DNA of 64,000 bases from positions 17,030,502 through 17,094,501 of the forward strand of contig OY986972.1 in the NCBI GenBank assembly GCA_963920575.1. Reading direction: 5' to 3'. The translations under genes and the position numbers were made by a program. Each line of letters begins with the position of its first letter. Position 1 is the first letter of the stretch. Shown piece by piece: positions 1 through 12,716 of the stretch. The notes beneath the pieces were generated by a model that was not told the origin of the DNA, ran no database searches, and saw only the letters and a program-made list of their open reading frames with translations. This DNA is from Narthecium ossifragum. Lineage: Eukaryota; Streptophyta; Magnoliopsida; Dioscoreales; Nartheciaceae.

Positions 1-90
1 CTTTTCTTCTTCTTTTAGCTAGCAATTAAAGATCATCACAATCCCTCTTTGTTTTTCTTGTGATCTTAGTTCCACAACTATTCAAGCTTC

Positions 91-159
91 ATGGATTCTT
101 TCCTTGAGAGAGTAGACGTGGCTGTTGATGAGGAGAAGCTGGGGACTGCGGTCGCAGAT
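91..159 (+). pseudogene. possible displaced piece of PIG-S exon 1
   Basis: A short in-frame stretch starting at an ATG and ending at a TGA (160-162) reads MDSFLERVDVAVDEEKLG and then TAVAD. In PIG-S proteins an acidic, poorly conserved segment of this kind comes just before the conserved RVVVGK(H/Y)RHAW motif, which here resumes at about 692. The roughly 530 bp between contain a retrotransposon RNase H scrap and no open frame. I read it tentatively as the 5' side of an exon split by an insertion. The segment is too variable in the family for a firm call. Confidence 0.3.
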
Positions 160-463
160 TGACCTTCAATGCCGATAAATTCAGATCTCTTAGTTTGGAA
201 TTTTTGTCGAGAAACCAATCATTGCGCCAGGTTTGCAACAGGAAAGAAGAATCTTTGACATCAATGGAGCTGCAGTTGCAAAATGTCCTTCTCCTCTTTG
301 TATGATGTCAGTAATTTTTCTTATATTTTGCAGAAATGTGAAGAATTTGTTCCTTAAAGTTGTATGTACATTTATTTTATATAGAAAGCATTTGGAACAT
401 AATGTGGTGAAAATGCCGGCGTGGGAATCGAACCACGACCACTTGGTTGTCTCTACATCACAA

Positions 464-528
464 ATACGAAACTTGTCTAATGCGAAGACTATAGCTAACA
501 GTTCTTTCTCAATGGTAGAGTAGTTCAT
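464..528 (-). mobile_element. Ty3/Gypsy RT-RNase H remnant
   Basis: On the minus strand about 21 codons read MNYSTIEKELLAIVFALDKF, the very conserved start of the RNase H domain in plant Ty3/Gypsy polyproteins. The match stops abruptly at about 464 and nothing upstream on that strand (529-690) continues a reverse transcriptase, so this is only a scrap. It lies between the two sides of what looks like the first PIG-S exon, so it probably marks the insertion that broke that exon. The family assignment is from the motif; the insertion role is inference. Confidence 0.75.
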
Positions 529-689
529 CTGTACACTATTTAGATTCGTCTTGCATAATGAATAATGTGAGGTTTCCCATCCCTTTGTTGCCCGAGATCT
601 TTCTTCTGTGCGGTGTATTTTTACTTTTCCTTTACTCTTATAACCCTTAGCTAGCTTTGGGCACAGCTAATCCAAAAAAAATAATTAAG

Positions 690-3600
690 GGGTGAGGGTG
701 GTGGTGGGGAAGCATAGGCATGCGTGGGTAATAGGGAAGATAGATGAGGAGGAGGTGGCAGGGATTGTGGGGAGGATATTTGTAGAGGTTTTCTTGAAAG
801 GTGGCGTGGAAGGCAGGGATGGGGATGGGGCAGGAGAGATTATGCCCGTCGGGTTGGATGGGAGCGTCGTTCTATCGTTTAACTTGTTGAATGCGGATCC
901 AGCTGATGGAGTCTATGATTGGTAAGTAGCATCCTTCGAAACTTTCGTGCCATTTATTTCTTATGGACTTTGAAATGATAGAATCATTCGAATCTTTTTT
1001 GCTCGAATTTCCAAGTTGTACCTTTTGTTGGTAGAATTGTGTTGAATGTCCTAAATGATCTGAATTACCGACTTTTCATGATAATTGTTAGTCTTTTCTT
1101 CTCACACTTATCTGAGTGGACTGCTTAAAGACAAGCATCTTGACTTTTGTTTGTGGAGAATGCAGATGGTAAGCATGTGATAATAATTGCATAGTAGAGC
1201 ATACTGGAAGTTATAGTCCAGAATGACTTTTTGTGTTGGTAATAGGTACAAGTGGTGATCCTAATTGAAATGATGAACTTTCTTCTATATAAATGCGAAT
1301 TTTGTTCGAGGGCTAGTTACACACACCTTCAATGAAAGAGGTCAAATATTTTCTCGACAGAAGCATCAATGCGAATGAAGGAGATTACTATGCTCAAATC
1401 AGCATAAATTGTCCTTGAAATTGGAGGAAATGGAGATCTCTGGATAGGAATAATTTTGTGGGTGTTCCTTGAAGCTGAAATTGAGCTATATGATTGTCTT
1501 GAAATGCTAAATTGGAGGAAATGGAGATCTTTCGAGTAAGATAGATGTTTTTTCTTGATGTTGTAGGTGATAAAGAGTATTCCTCTTAAAATGGAAGAAG
1601 ACAGGTGTGGAAAAGGATAACTTCATTGCTTAAAGGGAACAAATATGCTAGACAGAAGTGGAATGTTCTCTGCTCAAAAGGATGTGATGTGATTTCTAAG
1701 GATAATGTTTTAGGTGATAAAGAGTATTCCTTCTAAATGGAAGAAGACACGGGTATGAAAAAGGATAATTATAGGCATCATGCATGAATTTTATTCATTG
1801 CTTAAAGGAAGCAAATATGCTAGAGAGAAGTGGAATGTGCTCTGCTCAAAAGGAAGTGATGTCATTTCTAAGGATCTTAAATCGCAACTTGGATTATGTG
1901 AGCACATTAACAGTGAGTTTAAGAATCTATGTTTGTCCTTGTTAAATGATGATGAAGTGCGCTCAAGTTTTTTGATATATAATTACAAATTATATGAATT
2001 CTAGTGGTGCACATTGGTCACGAGCACTTGTTTTTTTTTTTTTTTTTGGCTTTGAGAAACAGGTTGTGCTGAACTTTTTTTTTGGCTCTGTTTTTGACTT
2101 AGGTGTATTGAAACCTGAACACATGGCTTTGCTATGAGATCCTAATCTAGGCGTGACATGTTAGGTCTATGTTCTTGAAAAGTAGACTCATTGGCCCTGC
2201 GAGAAAATTTCAAGTTTCAACGACTATAGAACTGTTTGTATATTCTTGATTCAACTACTATATAAGAGACATATTGCCCATTTTCTCCTGCATCCTTAGA
2301 ATTGTAAATGCGCCCCTATATAGTCCTGATATCAAAAGTACCCATGAGGTTACCTTGTTTGGAATTTGTAGGGAATATTTCAAAGTGATTCGTCAGACAG
2401 TAGTGGTGTTTGGGCATATGATCAAGATGGTCTTCATACTGCTATGGGCCATAATGCTATTCCTCCGTTACCTTTTCAAAGAGGAATCAAATCCTTTCCT
2501 CGGCTTCTCACAACCTGAATATTGTTCATCTCCAGTGTCATCCCAAAACTAAAGTTGCAAAATTGGAATTCTATTGCCCTGTTTGAATTTGGTGATTTTA
2601 TTATCAATAGGCTTACAGTTGCCATTATTCCTAAATAGATATTTCATTAATACGCATTGGTGTTTTTTCTTTTTTGTTTCAAGCTCAGTGTACTAAAATT
2701 CCATTAGCATGCATGGAATGTTGTTTACAGTTGAGTTTACTTTGTTATAATTTATAGCAATGGAGGACCTAGATTAAAGATATAAACCATCTGGCTTCTT
2801 GATTAAAGGAAGAAGAATTACAAGGCCAAGTCATATATAATCAGTAAACTAGTTCTTAGTCAGCATTTCTCATGGTGAAAATTTATTCATGCATATTGTC
2901 ATTGAATGCCAAATCTTGTTTGTTTTTGATACTAAAGCCTTCATTCTACCTTAGGGAGTTTGAAAAGATAGAAACTGATATTTTGTCCCTAATAGTGAAG
3001 GCATTGGCACCAATTGCAAACATGCGTGTAGAAAGTCAGGTACTCTTACTGAATTTTGTACTTGGTAATTCTTACTAAATTCTGTACTTGGCAAAATGGT
3101 GCTAATTTTCCAGAAAGGGATATGGTCTTCACCCTTTTTCTTGCTAGCAGGTTTTGTATCATATGCCAAAGGCAGCCATGTCTTACTGGGATGACAAAGT
3201 AGGCAGCTATGTCTTTAGCGTTGATGATCTTCCTTTCTTTGTAAGTTTCATAACCTTCTATTAGGTGCTGCTTTTCCTCAATGCATACATACATTATGTT
3301 TCTGTCTTATACTAGTTCTTTCATTCCACTAAGCATTTAGATGCATGAGTGATGGAGCATCTTGAAAAAGAGCATCAAATTTTAATCAGTTTTAAAGAAC
3401 CTATCAACTGATATAGGACTGACTTAAAACTTTCGATTTCAAACATTAATGGAATTATTCCAGCCTTCTTGATGAAGTTTAGTGACAGAATACGCTTATT
3501 TTAACCAAAGAAGGTGGAGATACATGATGTGAAAAATTTGCAAGAAACGCAAAAGCTTGTAGTGTATCTACTTAAAGAAACTAAGTTTTGCTCAAGGATC

Positions 3601-6600
3601 TCAAGGAGAGAATATGCACAAAGAATGAACAGAAAAGATGTGAGAGTTTGAGAGTTTGTCATTGGTGCATATCAATTAAACTGTATTTCTGCCCTTGTTC
3701 CATTTCTGGTGATCCTAGATGCAACAGCCAGGGAAGGAAAAATGAGTTTCTTGGATTGGAGGCTGGCAACAGATAATAAGAGCCTCGACTCTTTGTAGTC
3801 GATCTCCCATCGATGTCAATTTCTTCCTATGATCATATATGTGGTAGGATTACCAAAATCATTCCTCGTTGAGTCAGTAGTCCAAATGGATGATGTGAAG
3901 TTTTCATTCGCCCCTAAAAACATTTCGAATGAATCCAAGTTGTGGAGTTTTTATATAGTTTTCAGACATTTTTCACTATTGAACGCTATTTAAAGAGAAA
4001 CGCAACTTTTAAAATCTTTCCTGAAGCATGCATACTTATGTTGTTTAAAGCATCTAGCCTCATCAATGTAGTGCAACCTTTGGTACGCTTCTTAATTTAT
4101 TAAGGCTTCCTGTGAATGTAAAATAGTTGGCTTAGACAATTTGGACACCATAAGAAAGAGCACAAAGAATCATCTTGCCTCTACCTTACAACTGTTGAAA
4201 TGTTTAGCTAAAGTGTTTTTTTGATTCATGGGGTTGGGACTTTTGGGCTATCTGGTGCTAGGGAAAAAGGCCATTATTCTAGAAAATTAAGGTTGAGATA
4301 TATGGGCTCAAAAGAGTGATGGAATCTTCATTATGTGTTGTGCTTATGTTGAGGTGGCGATATGAAAATTAGATTCATGCGTATTAGGTTATTAACTGGT
4401 GGAGGATGCAACATGGTCAAATACTCGTGAACCTTTTATAGGATAATTGAATATGGAGATTATCCTATTGAGGATGGTACTCAGTTGAATTGGTGCATCA
4501 TAGTAATTTACAGACAATCAGACATTTTTTAAAACTTTTCAGAACAGTTTGTGTACAAATTCTGTGTGGCCAATGTCTTTTATGTATCGACAATGTCTGC
4601 AGATGTTCAAAAGTTAATTTCTTATGGGCGCAATAGTTATCTCGCGAATCATGTTTTCAATACTAGTAAATGCTTGGCTTGTAGCATGTCTTTTGGAATT
4701 TTTTTTGTTTCTTATCTCATAGTCACAGTATTAATAGGTAAATTTGAATGAGTGGCATTTGGATACATCCCTAGCGGCTGGTGGACGTTCGAAAGTTCTG
4801 CAATTTGTGGTGTATATTCTTTCAACCAGTGTTTCTCTTTCCACATTTCTATCACTCTTAAAAGCCCTGATTTGCATTGATACCGTTTTCGTTGGTTTCA
4901 TAATATATCATTAAGAACATGAGCATCATATTGCATTTCATTGTCTCTATAGATCTAGCTCATGGAAAATGTTCAAAAGTTCTTTGACTCTAAATAACTT
5001 GGTTCTTATTTTTTTGATACTTAGCATAATATGTGTATGAAGGTTAAAGAACTCTCTGACCAAGTCTTGGGCCTCTTGGCCTCTTTGATGTGTTTGAAAT
5101 CCATGTCCTTTCTAGCTTAAACCCAAGGAAGCATAGACACGGACATATGATACGACAAGGACATGCTGACACAACAATTTTCATAAATCCAGGAGACAAC
5201 GATGGGTATTTCATTCAAAGATACATGACTAATGTATAAAAATTATGTTCTTTCTAGCTTAAACATCGATAGTCGCCATTGATCTATGCACCTTCCCTGT
5301 TTTGGCCTACTGGATGCTAAGATGCTAAGGCTAGGGCTCAAAAGTCGTGGAAGAAGGGGAAGAATGAGTTATTTTTAAACCCAATAGTGCCTCTAAACCC
5401 TGCTCAATAGAGGGGATTGTGTGGATTGCGTGTTGTGGTATGTGTGTAGTGCGTGTCATGTGTCAGACCTTGTAAAGAAAAGAGGACACGCTAGGAAAGT
5501 GTCGGACAGGTGCCCGATAAGTGTTAGTGCCCATGAAGTATCTGACATTGGTACGCTTCGCTGCTACAGGTGTCAGTGCTTTCTAGCTTAAACTAGCTTA
5601 GGGAGAAGAAGAAGTTTTATCTACCTAAGAGGTGCCAACATCATAACTTCATGACTATTTTGGGGCTTGATGATCCTGCAATTTCATACGAGTTTATAGA
5701 GATATAGTTTTCAGTATACTATTGCTAATGATATTGTTTAAGGAACTGAGAACTCTTATGGCTCAACATTTGACGGGCTTTTGAATATGGACAATTTGAG
5801 AAGCTGAGAGAGCTTCTTATTTATCCCAAGTCGGTAGCTAAAGGATCACCTGATAGGGAATGTAATGTGTTACTGGGAATACAACTCTATTTCTCATTTC
5901 TTTTTACTCCGGTCTTAACCTTAAAGCAAATTCCTTTTTTTTATTTATATTTGAAGCTGAATCAGTAGCTGTAAGGGATGCTTTTACTAAGGCGAGCAAT
6001 TTGATTATCTTTATCAATGTTACAGGTATGTGCCTTCAGTGACTGAATGCCCACTTTTGTTACGTCTTCCAAATGGAGAAATTTCAAAGACCAATGGCTT
6101 CATATCTCCAGTAAGTGGATACAGTTTTTTTTTCCATTGTCTCTAGCATTTGATTCATATTATACTAACTAGGAGCTGTTACTGGTATTTTCTAGATGTG
6201 GGGAGGTATTGTTGTATGGAACCCACCTAGCTGTTTTGGAGATCCTCAAAAGCCACATTTCAGCAGGGATATGATCGCAACTCAGGTGAGAATGAAAAAT
6301 CCCTTTTGTACTTGCAGTCTTTTTTTCCCCTCAAGTTACATATTGGTGTCCAGTATTTGTTTTACTTTCAAGAATGGCATCTGACTGTTTACCATGTTGT
6401 TAGAACTTAGAAGGCATATAGGACTACAAAAAAGCTGTCTTTTTTTTTTTTTGATTAGATAAGCTCTATTGTTAGTGCTCATAGGTATTTGTTTTCAAAT
6501 TTTCTTTCGTCTAAAAAATGAAAGAGCAGAAGTGGAATAATACAAAGTCTAATGCCCCCTAATGGTCATGTTTCTACAGTTGAGCCTCTATTTGTGCAAA

Positions 6601-9600
6601 TTCATGAACGATTTGGGGCAGACTAACAGTATGTACGTAGAATTCATATGTGGGGTGAAGGTGACATTCTGAGGCATATAGATAAGAAGAAATTTATAGG
6701 TGATGATCTTTATCGTATTTGTGGATTTCTGGGAGTTGAGATTCCTCTGTTCCAAGGCCGTTATCCACTCATGGTTATTATTATTTTTTTTTTTGATGGT
6801 AGTGTATGAGTTCCTCGTTTACTTAGCTTATGCAATTATTTTTTCAGTGTAACCAAACCCAGGTTGTAATGAGGATTAGGTGGTATCCTTTTACTATTTA
6901 AAGGGTATCAGAATGGGCATTGATACTTTTCTCACATGCTTAAAAATAGGAACATAGACGGTATTTAGATTTACAAGGATATGGATTTAGACAAGTGAAC
7001 ATAAAAGTGGTTTCCGTTGATGGAAACCAGGATATTGGATGGCAGGAATGCTGCTTTTTCTTGCATGGTTTGCATATACAAACAAGTTCACAATATTTAA
7101 AGTTACTAGGATTCAGTCTTCTGGAAAATTTGTGAAAAAGACAAGGCGAAGATAGGTATTCAACTAGATGATGCTCAAAGAAGCTTATAACTGTGAATTT
7201 AAACAATGTATGCCTCATATTAGATAGGGTGGCACATCTCGTTCGCTTTCTGCTGGTATTCCCCTCATGGGAATAAAACAGACATGTAATTGTACACCTA
7301 TGATGTATTTGTAAAGTGTTTAGTCCCTGGTAAATAGTCCAAGATAGCAACTTTGTCAAAAATTATATTATCTAAAGCTGGGAAGCTTTGTTATATAATT
7401 AGGAGTTCAGCATCGATATGTCAAGGTTGTAGAATTGTTCTAGTATAATCAGTATGCAGGTAAGAGCTTTAAAGTAAAGGCTGGTAACTAGGAGCTGACA
7501 TTTCTATTTGATTTGGGCATTAAGTTGGGTATATTGGATAACTGTTAAAATGTTAAAACCTCGAAAACTTTGGCACGTTAACATTTAACTTGTGTGGAGC
7601 CTTTGAGAATGCGTCAAGCACTGTTTGAAATTGTGTTCTGCTATATATGGTGTAAAAAGGCAACTGGAATGTTTAAGTCATATCATAGCAACGTATGTTG
7701 CTTGTGCAATAAAAACTACTGCTTCCACAAAATGAACATGATTAGAAGTTTTGGAACATCGAGCTGAGTGAACTACCTATTTGCTAACTATTTTGCTTTT
7801 CCACACACACTTTTTCAAGCTACCCAAGGTGCAAGTTCTACTGTCTTTAAACTCATCAAATTCCTTTATTGAAGATATTCCCTTTTTCTGGTTACATTTT
7901 ACGAAGATATCTTGATAGAGATGATTTAAGGTAGACGAAGTTAGACACACATAACGTAGTTTTATGTTGCTATCGATGATTGCTATTATGCATAAACTAA
8001 TACTTTAACGTTTAGCTTTTCATCATTGCATTTCCAATAATACCACATACTCTGTGTCATGAAAGTTTTCAACATAGACTTGTTGAAAATCAAAGGATTC
8101 TGAAGGTGACATCCAGATGTATCCCTTGTCCTATACATTGCATTCCAGTTGTTGACTGACCTGGATATGGGATTTTAAATTTTGAACAGTTAACTAGAGG
8201 TAGTCTAATAGCTTGACTGCATTGTAATACTTACCATCCTAACCTTGGGTCAAATCTTGTGCATGGTATTTTTGGGGAGCAAATTGTTTTCTTGGATTTT
8301 GAGTTGTTAGATTCGTCAAATACTAATGACATATACGACTCCTATCAAGTGAGAACATATGCTTTGATGTGACTATTTTTATTTGGAAAACAGTGTCATA
8401 GAGTGACTTTCATATCCATGGTGGTTATTTGTATTTTGTATTCTGGTAGCAACTAGTTCAGAAACTTATCACTGCATGATGTGAAACAGGAACTTCAGAA
8501 AATTTTCCAAGTGTTCATTGCACAGCTTCGCCTTCTGTTTGGCCTTAAGTCTTATTATACTGCTGAGATGGGAATCAACTTTTTAGCAAGTGAAAGAGGC
8601 TTTGCAGAATGGTATATACTTTTGCTTTCCTCAATATGTTTCCCATATAGAGCATGTGATGCGTTGTATAGATAAGCTCTCACCCAGTTGAAATTATAGA
8701 ATATGGATTTTGTCATGGTCCCAGTTTGTTAATGTAACTTCATGCTGGTTTTTGGTTGTTAATCCACTGTTTGTCTTAATTTGTCAATGATCTTTTTCTT
8801 CGTGGTGGGGTTTTGAAGTCTTAGGTTGTAGCGTAGATTTTGTACTAAATTGATTTACTTATAGTTGGACCGGGCACCTCTCAGTGTATCTTTGGTGAAA
8901 GATTTGACTCCTTTTTAACCGTGAGCTGCCTCAAGATATGTTCACAAGATATGGACGGGAAGAAAGCTAAAAGGAGGTTGTTTCCCAATTCCAAGGCAAG
9001 TTCACGGTTAAGAAAGTGCTCAATCTTACTCTAAAAATTAAACGAGAGGCATCTAGTCTATTCATTTGTTTTTTGAGCATTTAGAAAAAAATTTAGGATG
9101 AAAGCAGCCAGTGATGTGTATTTGTTTGTCTTATTCTATATTCTGTTGATCCTCATTATTGATGTTGTAGGTAACAACCCTGCCTGGAATATATTCGCAC
9201 ATAGTTGTAAATATTTGCAATGTTCCAGGCATTGGGTTGGCATGGTGTAGATTGTTACTTTATTTTTTGTTTCATATGTAGTTTTTTCAAAGTTTCTGGA
9301 TCTGTAAACCATCTTCGGCAATCTCTCTCAGAAACTTAGATACTGCTGAACCTTTTTTTCCCTAACCAGCATGGATTGATCATGTTTGCACTTTCATTTA
9401 AATGTTTTCTTTTTTGAAAACTTAATGTTGTGAATACATGTCTGCTGTATATTTCTAATTGTTTGCATAGTGGTGGTTCACCACCTGATGAATCTTCTAG
9501 TTTTGTATCTGTTTGGAGTTGGATGCTCTATTCAGGTGCCATGCATGTCTAAATCTACTTTCTTCTGCAGCCACATTGGACTCTCTTTCTAAATTGGTAC

Positions 9601-10383
9601 TTCATATCTTTTTTAGGCATTTGCTCCTTAATTCACCTGGGTGAATTTCTATGCTGTTTCATTCCATTTCTTGTTCTGATTGATTTGACTATATAGGCTG
9701 AATCACTTCCGAGAATGATCGTCATGGATGATATAGGAAAACAGGTATGTTGCGCATGTACTTCTAAATCCTCATTGTAATTTCAAACATATTTGTGTCT
9801 CGTACCTTCATGGCTTATAGTTTGGTAAAGCTGTCTCTTACTGATAACATAGGCCCCAACTTCATCCATGAATTGGCTGCATTTAACTAATCAAAATATG
9901 ACACACATTTTGTCTTGCAGGTTAAGTACTCACTTGAAGCAGCTAGTTTGGCTCAAAAAAATGCGAGTCTTGGAATATATGATGCTTCCGCTGGTACTAT
10001 ATCGGCTGCTAATTCTCCTTCATAAAAGGTAAAATAAAGCATGGTGTACTTAATCTTCTCTCTTTCATTTGTCTTCTAAGTATCATCGAGGAAAGCGAGG
10101 GCTTTGGCGGAGGATTCTTTCTTCCATCCATCAATCATGTCAATTAGCTATTCATCAATGGAGCACTACTTTGGCATATACATGGTTAGCATTACCCTTT
10201 TCATTAATTTTTGTTCTATCATTCATGCACTAACCTTTGGGATCTGTTTGTCACTGGTGATGCATTTGAAAGCCATTTTTTGCACCGGTGTCGTTGCACA
10301 TGCTCCTTGCAGCCATCAAGGAGCTCAAACGATACAGGAAGGAACGAGCAAAGTACTTGGCATATGTTGCTCAACAAGGCTAG
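690..10383 (+). CDS. PIGS: GPI transamidase subunit PIG-S, 5'-incomplete
   Basis: PIG-S is a membrane subunit of the ER GPI transamidase, which swaps a protein's C-terminal signal for a GPI anchor. Exons: 690-921, 2955-3039, 3151-3240, 4738-4811, 6026-6110, 6196-6285, 8490-8611, 9515-9596, 9697-9744, 9921-9993, 10081-10184, 10273-10383. Joined, they keep one frame of 397 codons to the TAG at 10381. Family motifs in order include VVVGKHRHAW, VVLSFNLLNADP, ESQVLYHMPK, LPFFVN, NEWHLDTS, TNGFISPMWGG, GFAEWELD, SLPRMIVMD, SIMSISYSSMEHYF and the C-terminal membrane segment FFAPVSLHMLLAAI, followed by a basic tail. Plant homologues are near 600 residues, so about 200 N-terminal residues, including the first membrane helix, are missing or upstream. 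Introns are GT-AG except before exon 8 (9515), where the bases preceding the homologous codons are TT, not AG. Identity is secure; whether this copy works is not. Confidence 0.9.
1565..2004 (+). repeat. tandem duplication in PIG-S intron 1 with a coding-like unit
   Basis: A segment beginning AGGTGATAAAGAGTATTCC at 1565 is repeated from 1712, an offset of 147 bp, with the second copy carrying a small insertion. Both copies contain the same translatable stretch (SLLKG-N/S-KYAR-Q/E-KWNVLCSKG, then DVISKD). The second copy stays open to 2004 and continues with a hydrophilic run ending FLIYNYKLYEF. Keeping the same frame in both copies suggests the unit came from an exon of some gene rather than from random intron sequence. 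I do not recognise the family. It could be a captured exon or part of a decayed element. Confidence 0.5.
5107..5600. repeat. decayed repeat in PIG-S intron 4
   Basis: The stretch has three copies of TTTCTAGCTTAAAC (near 5112, 5251 and 5580) and several GGACACG-type words (for example GACACGGACATATGATACG near 5137). This GACACGGACA pattern is common in dispersed plant repeats. No terminal repeats or open frame could be defined, so I call it only a decayed interspersed repeat. Confidence 0.4.
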
Positions 10384-12706
10384 GGTTTCTGATTGTGTAG
10401 TTTTTGTGTCCACAATCCCAAATCCTAGGTATCAGGATCTGATCTAGCGAAATGATCCAGTACATTGGCTGCCAAGTCTTACTGTAGTAACTATAAGTCC
10501 TGGCGATATCATTCTGTAGGCGTTGGCAGTAGTTCGTTGAGACATCTTAAACTTTGATTCTTTGTAGAGATCAAAACATCTTGCTTCAGGATCATCATCT
10601 CTGTTAGTCTAGTTTCATTAATTTGCTATCATTCCATCTTCATTTGTTTGTGTATGTATTATCAAGAACATATGGTGTTGTATTTTTTTTCTGTTGATTG
10701 GTCAAGGTGGGGACATACAAAAATCATGGGTTCTTTATTTTTCAGCTCATTTGTAGCCTATTTCTGGTGATTTATGGGTTGTGAAATACTATATTAAGTG
10801 GTAGCTTCCAAGATCATTTTTGGAGTTTTAAGTGTAACATGGTATCGAGAAAAAAATTACATTTTAAACGACTTTATATTCGATTTTGACAATTTAGAGC
10901 GGTTTTTGTGTTTCTGTTACAAAACATGTCATTTTGGTAAGGAATCTTTATTTTGGATTTCCAATTTATAGGTAATTTTTTCATATGCAAACGGTCTATT
11001 TTGTAATCAGAACACGATTCTTCTAAATTATAAAATTAGGAAGGGTGCAATACATCACAGTGATATTCTAGAAATTACCACTTTTATTGTTTATTGTAGA
11101 AAACTACCTATCTTCTCGATTAAACTCCCAATAAACTACCTGGGGTGATCTGATGTAAACTTTCGTTAGTTTTATAAGCTATATGTCAATATTGCCTCTC
11201 CGTTTAATATTGTCACTCGAATTCATTTATATATATGGTAAGGGTATTTTGATCATTTATAGTTGAGTTAATGATTGTGAACATATATTGATATAATCTA
11301 AGACACTTTTTATACGTGGATCAAATGAACGTGAGTTTTCACATATGAATATTTAATTAAAAGAGCAAATTGCATAAAATAGGATTTACGCTGAGAACTT
11401 AATTCTACTTTGATATCACGTCAATTGTAATTACTCAATCCAAAAATTTAAGGTTGATTTGTCACTAATTTGTCATTTGGTTCTCTATACAAGTCCTTCG
11501 TCTTTTTAGTACCATTGTAGGGGAATAAAGACAAAACTATCTCTTTTATTGGTTATCGTAAAAAATTACCTATATTATCGATTAAACTTGTAATAAACTA
11601 CTTGGGGTGATCCGCCGTCTATACTTCCGTCGGTTTTGTAAGCTGTATGGGAAGAGTGGCAACCTCTCTCTATTATGGGTTCACTTTCCTGGTGAGCCTT
11701 AAAATCCATCGTCCGTGGATTTTGCCGGCATCTTCAAGATTGCAAATCGAAAGGGGAGACCCAGTCTGCAGTCAAGAGGAGGAGATTGGTGCGTATAGAA
11801 AAAAGAAAAGAAAAAAAATTAAATGAGAGAGCACGTATGGGTAAAAGTTTTCATGTCCGCAAAAGATTACCCGATGCCTGAGCGTCACATCAGCGTCGGC
11901 AACATACCGCGTCAACATGGAATCATTTTTCATCATATAATAAGAAGACAAAGATGACAGAATGAGTATTTTAATGAGTTAGAGAATGATTTAGAGAAGC
12001 CGATGCATGGAGTTGTGAATAGAGAAATTATAAAATCAGAAAATAATATATATTGAAATATTTTGGAGTAAAAGGATATCAAAAGTTGATGTGGATCCAT
12101 GCCAAAGGTGCTGCCAAGGGGTACCGTATTTGAAATTTCAAAGATTTTTTGTAAATCACAAAAGAAGGAAAAGTTGTCAAAACTTCAGGTTATCTCGACT
12201 CTAATGAGAGATCTTGATACCAAGTGCATGCAAATGAACCCCAAATTATCCCAGCTTTGGCTGAAAACGAGTTATAGGTTTGCATAAATAAACATATAGT
12301 TAGTTAGTCATGATGAAACTAATTAAATCAAAGTTGCCAAGTAAACAGACTAATTAAACCATAAAGAAAAAAAAATCCAGTAAGGGAGGAAATAGTTTCT
12401 TTTTTCTCATTTAACTTCTAACATTCTTGATGATGTTAGAACCTCGCATTGCAATTATCCTTGTTGGATCACCAATGTGGTGGTGTAGCAGTTAAAACTA
12501 GTAACTTTTTATAAGAAGTCGTGTATAATTCATCAACTACTGACTCCGTAGGTTTGGAGGAGCAAAACTCATCAAACGATTAAGATCATGATAGCTTTTT
12601 CCCCGGAGGAGGAGCGGGGCTCATAATTACATCTCTCAGCCAAATAGACACGACTTGAGGGGTCCACGTGGCAAGTCACGTGGGAGCGTGGGGTTCGGCA
12701 CGGAAA
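10384..12706. other. intergenic, PIG-S 3' flank; holds a diverged direct repeat
   Basis: The first few hundred bases after the PIG-S stop are AT-rich and probably contain its 3' UTR. Further on, two diverged copies of one segment (about 11081-11187 and 11542-11650) share CTTTTATTG(G/T)TTAT, GATTAAACT and AATAAACTAC(C/T)TGGGGTGATC, so they are one repeat family in direct orientation about 460 bp apart. The last 100 bases before the Mutator-like element are GC-rich with CACGTGG and CACGTG words. I see no credible coding region. Confidence 0.5.
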
Positions 12707-12716
12707 CAGTTAAAGG
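12707..12716 (+). repeat. left target-site duplication of the Pack-MULE
   Basis: CAGTTAAAGG directly precedes the left terminal inverted repeat. The same ten bases follow the right terminus at 25418-25427. Confidence 0.75.

Noticed and set aside
415..442. tRNA T-arm-like sequence on the minus strand (GGTCGTGGTTCGATTCCC and a CCGGC stem)
   Set aside because: The T-arm looks good, but the upstream bases do not form a D-arm, an anticodon arm or a matching 5' acceptor strand. At most a tRNA-derived scrap, perhaps from a SINE or a primer site.
6940..7359. 139-residue open frame on the minus strand within a PIG-S intron
   Set aside because: Composition is typical of translated AT-rich intron, with no domain or splice context.
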